Of a stretch of 64,000 nucleotides of DNA, positions 58,237 through 64,000 are shown piece after piece. Source of the stretch: Holothuria scabra (taxonomy: Eukaryota; Echinodermata; Holothuroidea; Aspidochirotida; Holothuriidae); NCBI GenBank assembly GCA_037179385.1, contig CM074179.1:37747224-37811223 (forward strand), in the 5' to 3' direction. Every line of letters begins with the position of its first letter. The first letter of the stretch is position 1. A model generated the notes under the pieces. The model made no database searches. It worked only from the letters and a program-made list of their open reading frames with translations, and had not been told where the DNA came from. The position numbers were made by a program, and so were the translations under genes.

Positions 58237-60568
58237 TAATTCAACATGCATCATATACATGTCAAGTATGAGGACCCTACAAGTTACCTTTCTTGTAATA
58301 CTATGCAAGCAAGTTTTTCAGACTTTGGCACTGCTGACCCTAAATGACCTTCGACCGTCACGAAAATCATCTGGGATCACCATCTCAATAGGCCCAACAC
58401 CCACACTGAAGGTCACTTAATTTTTCTTGGGTACCATGATTACTACGTTTTGATGTCTTCACCTCTCATGACCCCAAATGACCTTAGACCTCCACGAAAA
58501 TCGATAGGTAACATCTACTCAATATAACCGACCCCCACACCCCAAAATGAGCATAGTCACTTGCACCTTTCTTGAAATACCGTGTTCACAAGCAATTTCT
58601 AAGGGATTTACCATTTCACCTCTCGTAACCCCAAATGTCCTTCGACCTCCACGAAAATAGATAGGCATCATTTACTCAATATGAACAACCCGCTAACGAA
58701 ATATGAGAACAGTCACATGTACCGTTCTTGAGATATCTTGTTTACAAGGTTTTGACCTTTTGAACTCTCGTGACCCCAAATGACCTTTGACCTCAACCAA
58801 AAACAATAGGGATCATTTACTCAATATGGTCAACCCACACACCGAATATGTCATGCTTACTCTTGTTGAGATATCATGTTAAAAAGCAAAAGCTTGACAT
58901 ACACACATATAGACCCACACGACATCACCATCGCATAGATTCCTTTTGCTGACGCAAGGAATAAAAAATTAAATAGATAAAAAATGCGACACGTTTGGAA
59001 AGCCTGTGGCTTAAAAGAAACAATTCATTCTTAAGCCTGGTTTAAAATCTTGTGTAACACAATCCCCGAAATGGCCAATTATTTTATTAAAAGCTATATT
59101 TGAAGTAAAATTTTTATTGAAAATAAAAAAGATGTGCGACACTTTTGGGTAGACTGTGAGAAAAAAACTGATTTTCATCATCCCCACTTCATGTAGTCTT
59201 GCAAAAATTGCCCGATATATGGTCAAATATTCGGGCAAAGGTTCAAACAATGCTGCGACGTTTTCAAATGCCAAATTAATCCAACCGACAGACAGGAAGG
59301 TTTTCAGGTGCCCAAAAGTTTGCAATCTATCCTGCTCTATAGCCAAATATACGGGCAATGGTTATAAAAATCGGTTAATTTATATTTATATACTTCCATG
59401 ATGCAGTGTGGGGACGTCTTAGCATAAGTCTGCTTGAAAATTTATTTAAACACACCTTGTAATGTTACATTTTTCAAAAGTAACATTATCTATAGTCGGA
59501 AGTTCGGGCAGTCACACAATTTCATCACTATATTTTGAATTTAGCCAAGAGTCGCAATAGAGTAAATTCATTAGCCTGTTTTCAATTCCGTTTTGTGCGT
59601 CCCCCTGAAAATATTCGGGACCATTTCATTGATTGGTAGTGAAACATTTTATCTGGTAATTTCTTATCAAATAGTGACTCCTTAGATCCCCCTAAAAGCC
59701 TGGAAAATGTCATTTCGACTGTCTCAGGGGTCCTAATTTCAAAATTGTCTGTTTTTTTTTTTTTTTTTTGGTGGAGCTCCGCGTAGATAGTTTTCCTAGC
59801 AAAATTTTAGTTCAAGTGAACATGTTTTTGCAAACGTAACCTCGAAATAGCGACTGCGTAGACCCCCTATAAGCTTTTTTGATAGTCTGAAGGGTCATAG
59901 TTTTCAAAATTTCCTTTCCGTTTTGCCCCAACTTATGGTGGTGCTCCACTTAAACTAGTTCATAGCAGAATTTAAGTTTCAAGTGAGCATTTTTTTTTTT
60001 TTTTTGCAAAAGAAAATTCGAAATATCGACTGCTTGGATCCCCTTTACAATCTTGGGAAATGCCATTTTGAACTGTCTGAGAGGTACGAATTTTCAAATT
60101 TTCTGGACGCTCCGCTCTGTCTTACGGGCAGAATTACATTTTTCGGGAAAAAATCCTGTACCCCCAAACTGGAATGCTTCCCTGTGCCCAAGGAAAAACC
60201 TTACTCAGGCGTGCACTTCAACAGCTGCTTGCAACATAGAGCAGGATTCCTGAATTCCAATCCTAGGATACATAGCCCAGTTGAGTAATGATTAACTGAG
60301 CTAATCAGTATCTTAAAAGTGTGTTTGAATCTAAGAAAAAAAGAAAACAATTTTTTCTCACCATACCTAAAGACAATTAAACCTGGCAAATGGCACTTCC
60401 AGCCCTCTGGAAGGTTCAAAAATCCAAATTTTTCTTTGTACGATCCGCGCCAACCGATGGCGGCCCTACGCTTAGATAGCAAACTCTAGTCCCCCTACAA
60501 AAGTATCCAGCTCCCCCATAGCCCCCCAACAAAACAAAAAAAAAAAAAAAATAACAGCTACGCCACTG

Positions 60569-60752
60569 CGCGAGTGCCAAGCACGTCACGCCTATTTGCC
60601 CTGATGCAATGTAATTTACTTCCAGATTTTGTTAGCTTTAATACAGGTGAGAGCACCGCATAGTCTATCATTAAGTTTGGGCAGAAACATACATTACCGG
60701 TTCTGCTAGTCTAGTCTTTGTACTTAATGTACCAGCACCCATTCGTTAGGAC
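60569..60752 (+). promoter_or_regulatory. Putative upstream region of the right-edge gene
   Basis: The stretch lies between the transposon end and the first ATG. CACGTCACG (about 60590) is an E-box/CRE-like word, and ATACAG|GTGAGAG near 60646 could be the end of an untranslated exon. No TATA box was seen. This is context only. Confidence 0.25.
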
Positions 60753-60800
60753 ATGACCCTACATAAAGACCCGATTGTGGTGGAGGACATGGATTCAAGA
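60753..60800 (+). CDS. Right-edge gene, first coding exon
   Basis: ATG at 60753 is preceded in frame by TAG at 60747-60749, which supports it as the start. Sixteen codons (MTLHKDPIVVEDMDSR) lead to AGA|GTAAGT, a strong donor, in phase 0. The next exon, 112 bp later, continues in phase 0. There is no signal peptide. The protein family was not recognised. The start could be shifted if an untranslated exon is spliced differently. Confidence 0.55.
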
Positions 60801-60912
60801 GTAAGTATCTTATATGTGATTCCCCACTCAGGCTCCTAGAATATCTAAATTACATCAAGTTACAATGATTTCTACATCAGTAATAAACTCAAGGGGACCA
60901 ACTTTCATTTAG

Positions 60913-61114
60913 AATGTGACAACTCAGCAGGCAGTATCACCGTGGATGTATATCACAGGGGATAGGGATATATTCCACAAAAGATTTTCCAACAGCCTGT
61001 CGAACCCTACCCCGCTGAGCGGACGGTGGTTTTCTCAGCTTCTCAGCAGCTTCCAAAACGTTAGGGATATGACTGAAAAAGGAGTAGGCCTATGTCGTAC
61101 AGCCTGCCACGCAG
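60913..61114 (+). CDS. Right-edge gene, second exon
   Basis: TTTCATTTAG precedes the exon and GCAG|GTAAGC ends it. The 202-bp segment is open in phase 0 and leaves in phase 1. It contains SPWMYITGDRDIFHKRF and PLSGRWFSQLLSSFQNVRDM. Aromatic and charged residues are mixed as in a globular protein, and the frame is not repetitive. The next exon in matching phase is at 63301. No domain was recognised. Confidence 0.65.
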
Positions 61115-62085
61115 GTAAGCTGAACCCTTGACCGTGTCCAAAATATAATTTATCTACTGTATAAGCAATGTACCCGTGCGAAGGTAAGTGCACTCGTACG
61201 TACTCAAAAGACCAAATTTACACACAAACACTCACAGTGACACGCTCATGCACTCAAATTGACGTTTTCTGGAAGCGCTCTATATCCCACAATGTTAGAT
61301 TTTGTTTATGTTTTTTTTTTTGTTATTTTAAATTTACTTGAATTATTGGAGGGGCAAAAGCATGCTTACCCCCCATGTTTTCATTGGAGTGGCAATTGTC
61401 TTCCCGCCCCTCCCATTCCAGGACTGACACCGCTGCTCAAGTATGGAGTGCAGCAAGTGTTTAATAACTTTTGTTCTAATTTAGAATAAGTGCACTAATT
61501 GAAGTGAACCCTGCAAATTTACGTACAGTTAATGAAACAACGGCCTATGCCAATTGACCACCAAATAGTTAATACATCTGGTAAAATACGAGATGTGCAT
61601 CGAAAATTCGGACTTGAGGTTTGATCGTACTTGCCTTCTGTACGTTTGTTTATTACTAACATTTATCTTAAACACGTTAGAAAAGTTACTTTGTTCAATC
61701 CGTCGTTTTGCTTGTACACGCATCGCAATGGACCGTATACATACTGGATTTCTACAATGCCTTCTCCGAGCCTGCCCGGCCTGGCACTTGCACTACAGTG
61801 CATGCTACTAATGTACACATATCAGCATATTCTTCATTCCTAAACTAAAGGCAGTTCAAACGTAGGCAACATCGTAGCAGACTGCTCTGTCGTTTTCAAA
61901 TGTATACAAGTGCCGTGGTAATCAGTTTATGAATCGAATATAAAACAAATTTAATGACCAAAGGGTTCTAAATAATTAAGAGCTGGAAATACACATAAAA
62001 CGAAGCAAACACCAGCGATCTGAAAAGAGAGTAGAAAAAAGGACCAACCTAGGACAGCATCCCTCTTTCATGACCGAGTCAAGTA

Positions 62086-62190
62086 TCTGGCGCATTAGCC
62101 CGCTTAATATCGTATTTAATCTGCTTAATGTTATAATTAGCTTCCTTAATATCATAATTAGCCTAGTTAATATCGCGCATTTGGAGGAAA
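62086..62190 (+). repeat. 21-bp tandem repeat, four to five units
   Basis: Units such as AGCTTCCTTAATATCATAATT repeat with period 21 and end near GCGCATTTGG. They give a false seven-residue protein repeat. Confidence 0.8.
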
Positions 62191-62426
62191 ATGTTCCTCA
62201 TTTTGTAAATGACGACATTTCAACCCAATCTTTTCACATACCACTCTCTTCTACTGTACACATCTTTTTCGAAAAGATCGGCTGATAAACGGAACGAGAC
62301 AAATGTGTCATGTGATCGTAAGAAAACCAACCAAAATAATGAACATGTCATGTTCAGCAATTCCCAATTTTGCTTGCGTTTCGTCCACTTTAATCATTCC
62401 TTGTATTGACTTTCTCTGTTACACTG

Positions 62427-62660
62427 TTAAAAATGTCTCTAAATTTACACACTTTTTAACTTACACTTTTTGTATTTTACTTTTAATAGAGATTTCTGTA
62501 TCTTTACAGACACTTTGTATTGCTACAATAAAAAAAGGTTGTTTATCATGTATTTTCTGTTTATTTGAAAAACCATTTCTGTCTGCTTTTTTAACCAAAT
62601 TTTTTCTGCTTTGTAAAACTTTTTCTGTTAATTTACAGAAATTTTAACAGTATTTTGTAT
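62427..62660. mobile_element. MITE with CACTGTTAAAA ends
   Basis: CACTGTTAAAAATGTCTCTA on the left corresponds to AGAAATTTTAACAGTA on the right in inverted form. Internally TTTCTGTTAATTTACAGAAA is palindromic. The style is widespread among animal MITEs. Confidence 0.55.
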
Positions 62661-63300
62661 TTTTCTGATTTCACATAAATATACTGTCATTTAACAAACA
62701 TTCATTTTGTTTTTAAGCTGAAAAAGAAACAAAAACAACCCCAAACAAACAAATAAGAAATAGCCAGAAAATTTTCACAAAAAAATTTAAACAAACAAAC
62801 TAGCTAAAGTGTAACGTTACAGACAATCAGACATAGGCCTAAAGGCCTAAAGTACAGTATTTAAAACTGATTTTTGATTAGGCCTAGTTGCTCAGTTTTC
62901 TAGATTGTAACTGACTGGAGAATTTTAATTTTACAGGTGAATTGCCACCATTATGTGGCGAATACCTGTGTTTAAAATATATCTGCGATAAAAACAGGCA
63001 TTCATTGACATGGTTTTGAAGAGTAATGAAAGCTCCAAGTATACTATTGAAGAATATTTTTTCCATGGGTGATGCGAAGTGAATAATGTTCAGCTATATC
63101 ATGGAGATTAGTCAATTCTGACAAAATGGGGCCCAATAAAGGTAAGTAAGGCAGTAATTGACCCCAGCTGTTGTTTAGGGCCACATGAACACTGGATATT
63201 TTTTAGCTGTAACATACTTAGGCTTAATTGTTGGAGTAGGGGCCTGTGTCAATTGTAGAAATTACTGTAGTAATTGTATATTATTACATTTGTTTTACAG

Positions 63301-63480
63301 TAACTGTTGACAAGTTTTCTTTTCCTTTCTTAATTCACAGCATTACAACCAACCAGCACATTCATTGTAGAATGTATACCATATACAGTACATTTCCACA
63401 TGAGGATGTTTTGACAAAGAGTGGGGAAGCTTTGGTGTGGAACATTTTGGTCTGCTGCATGCTGTCCGACATTTTGATTG
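63301..63480 (+). CDS. Right-edge gene, third exon
   Basis: TTGTTTTACAG precedes the exon and ATTTTGATTG|GTAAGCC ends it. Entered in phase 1, as exon 2 requires, the 180-bp exon is fully open and leaves in phase 1. It reads FSFPFLIHSITTNQHIHC, then PHEDVLTKSGE, then ALVWNILVCCMLSDILI, a hydrophobic run of 17 residues that could be a membrane segment or a buried helix. The other acceptor (CACAG at 63340) does not fit the phase of exon 2. Confidence 0.65.
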
Positions 63481-63934
63481 GTAAGCCTGAGGATTGTAGA
63501 AACATTAATGAGTCATTTCCTATTCTTTGACTAGAGTAGTGTGCACAAAATTCACTTTGCACAGTAATTTGAAGCATGTGATAGTTTGAAATCACAGTGT
63601 CATGCCCCCAAATGATAAATTATTGAGAGAAGCAGAACTTGAATTTTGAAGCTTCCCACCAGCGATCAGTACGTACCAGTTATTCGGCGGCACTAGTAAT
63701 GGGGGTTAAATTTTGAGGCATGAAAGAGCTATAGTATCACACATGACCACTCAACCCCATCACTGTGAGGAGTGTGATTATTGGCACACATCGACAAAGG
63801 GTTAAAACTCAGATCAATCAGAAGTTGTACAAAAAAGTTTGCTCCAACTTTATGTACAGTTGTAATTTTCTGGTAACACTAGCAGTTCATTGCTTTTTTC
63901 TTTTGTTTTTTGTTTTTGGTTTCTATGATAAGAG

Positions 63935-64000
63935 AAACCAATGCATTCATGATGACTATTCAGATGAAGGTGGATCAGCTGGCTTTTGACTTATGTATAT
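63935..64000 (+). CDS. Right-edge gene, fourth exon, cut by window
   Basis: A long pyrimidine-rich tract and GATAAGAG precede 63935. Entered in phase 1, the frame stays open to the end of the window and reads ETNAFMMTIQMKVDQLAFDL. Phase agreement with exon 3 and composition support it. The protein is therefore at least 165 residues. Function unknown. Confidence 0.5.

Larger units (their letters stand above)
56917..58974 (+). repeat. Tandem repeat with TGACCTTTGACCTC units
   Basis: Units containing GACCCCAAATGACCTTNGAC followed by CTC(C/A)ACGAAAAT are at about 58338, 58469, 58628 and 58773, roughly 130-160 bp apart. A further piece lies at 57140-57190, left of the hairpin element. The array ends in GACGCAAGGAATAAAAAATT. 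It is split by the element at 57202-58236. Confidence 0.7.
55900..60568. mobile_element. 4.7-kb GGCGTAGC-ended composite element
   Basis: The ends are CAGTGGCGTAGCTACGG and, reversed, CAGTGGCGTAGCTGTTA. The flanks CGCGAAGG (55892-55899) and CGCGAGTG (60569-60576) share six of eight bases, compatible with a worn 8-bp duplication. The interior aligns with 6060-8060 in two pieces (56130-56916 and 58975-60500). The two pieces are contiguous in the other copy, so about 2 kb was inserted here. No transposase was seen. Confidence 0.7.
61115..63300. other. Intron 2 of the right-edge gene
   Basis: This 2.2-kb interval contains a GTAAGC donor at the left, TTTGTTTTACAG at the right, a 21-bp tandem repeat (62086-62190) and a MITE (62427-62660). 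The frames within are not coding. Confidence 0.55.

Noticed and set aside
63341..63480. Shorter third exon using the CACAG acceptor at 63336-63340
   Set aside because: It would need phase 2, while exon 2 ends in phase 1. The upstream acceptor fits.
1..64000. tRNA or rRNA genes
   Set aside because: Only SINE-derived A/B-box-like sequences were seen. No cloverleaf or rRNA signature was found.

Overview
This window looks like nuclear DNA of an invertebrate animal. It is AT-rich, has no long reading frames or bacterial gene layout, uses GT-AG introns, and is packed with DNA transposons, MITEs, SINEs, a LINE and Penelope-like retroelements. The abundance of GGCGTAGC-type transposon ends followed by poly-G, and of 'taggcctag'-like intergenic sequence, would suit a marine deuterostome, perhaps an echinoderm such as a sea cucumber. 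That is an inference from texture, not a proven assignment.

Two multi-exon genes can be supported. (1) On the minus strand, a 218-bp exon (42947-43164) and a 59-bp exon (36619-36677) join in phase and read as leucine-rich-repeat-like protein. They are separated by a 6.3-kb intron that holds a dead LINE. Two further small candidate exons (30363-30408, 29904-29957) lie downstream on the same strand. (2) On the plus strand at the right edge, four exons (60753-60800, 60913-61114, 63301-63480, 63935-64000) join in one frame and encode the start of an unrecognised protein that runs off the window.

Region by region: 0.8-10.2 kb holds two inverted copies of one dispersed repeat, around a 2.5-kb element that has inserted into a 0.56-kb MITE. 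10.5-11.9 kb is an element with a 170-bp hairpin carrying TGACGTCA motifs. 12.3-17.3 kb holds a TTAA-flanked MITE, a GGCGTA-ended element and a 3.8-kb long-inverted-repeat element with clustered CCGATAATGT motifs. 18.3-24.3 kb has an intact MITE and two GGCGTAGC-ended elements. 24-36 kb is mostly unannotated, with SINEs and tandem repeats. 36-43 kb is the LRR gene plus LINE. 47-52 kb has a minisatellite, a MITE and a rearranged Penelope-like locus with hammerhead ribozymes. 52.7-60.6 kb has two GGCGTAGC-ended elements with 8-bp flanking repeats, the second containing two more elements nested inside it. The plus-strand gene starts about 185 bp after that element ends.

The strongest finds are two sequence-complete hammerhead ribozymes, one on each strand, at 49884-49927 and 51197-51253, with a broken third copy. 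They sit beside two Penelope-like reverse transcriptase fragments. All coordinates of repeats are by eye and can be off by a few bases.
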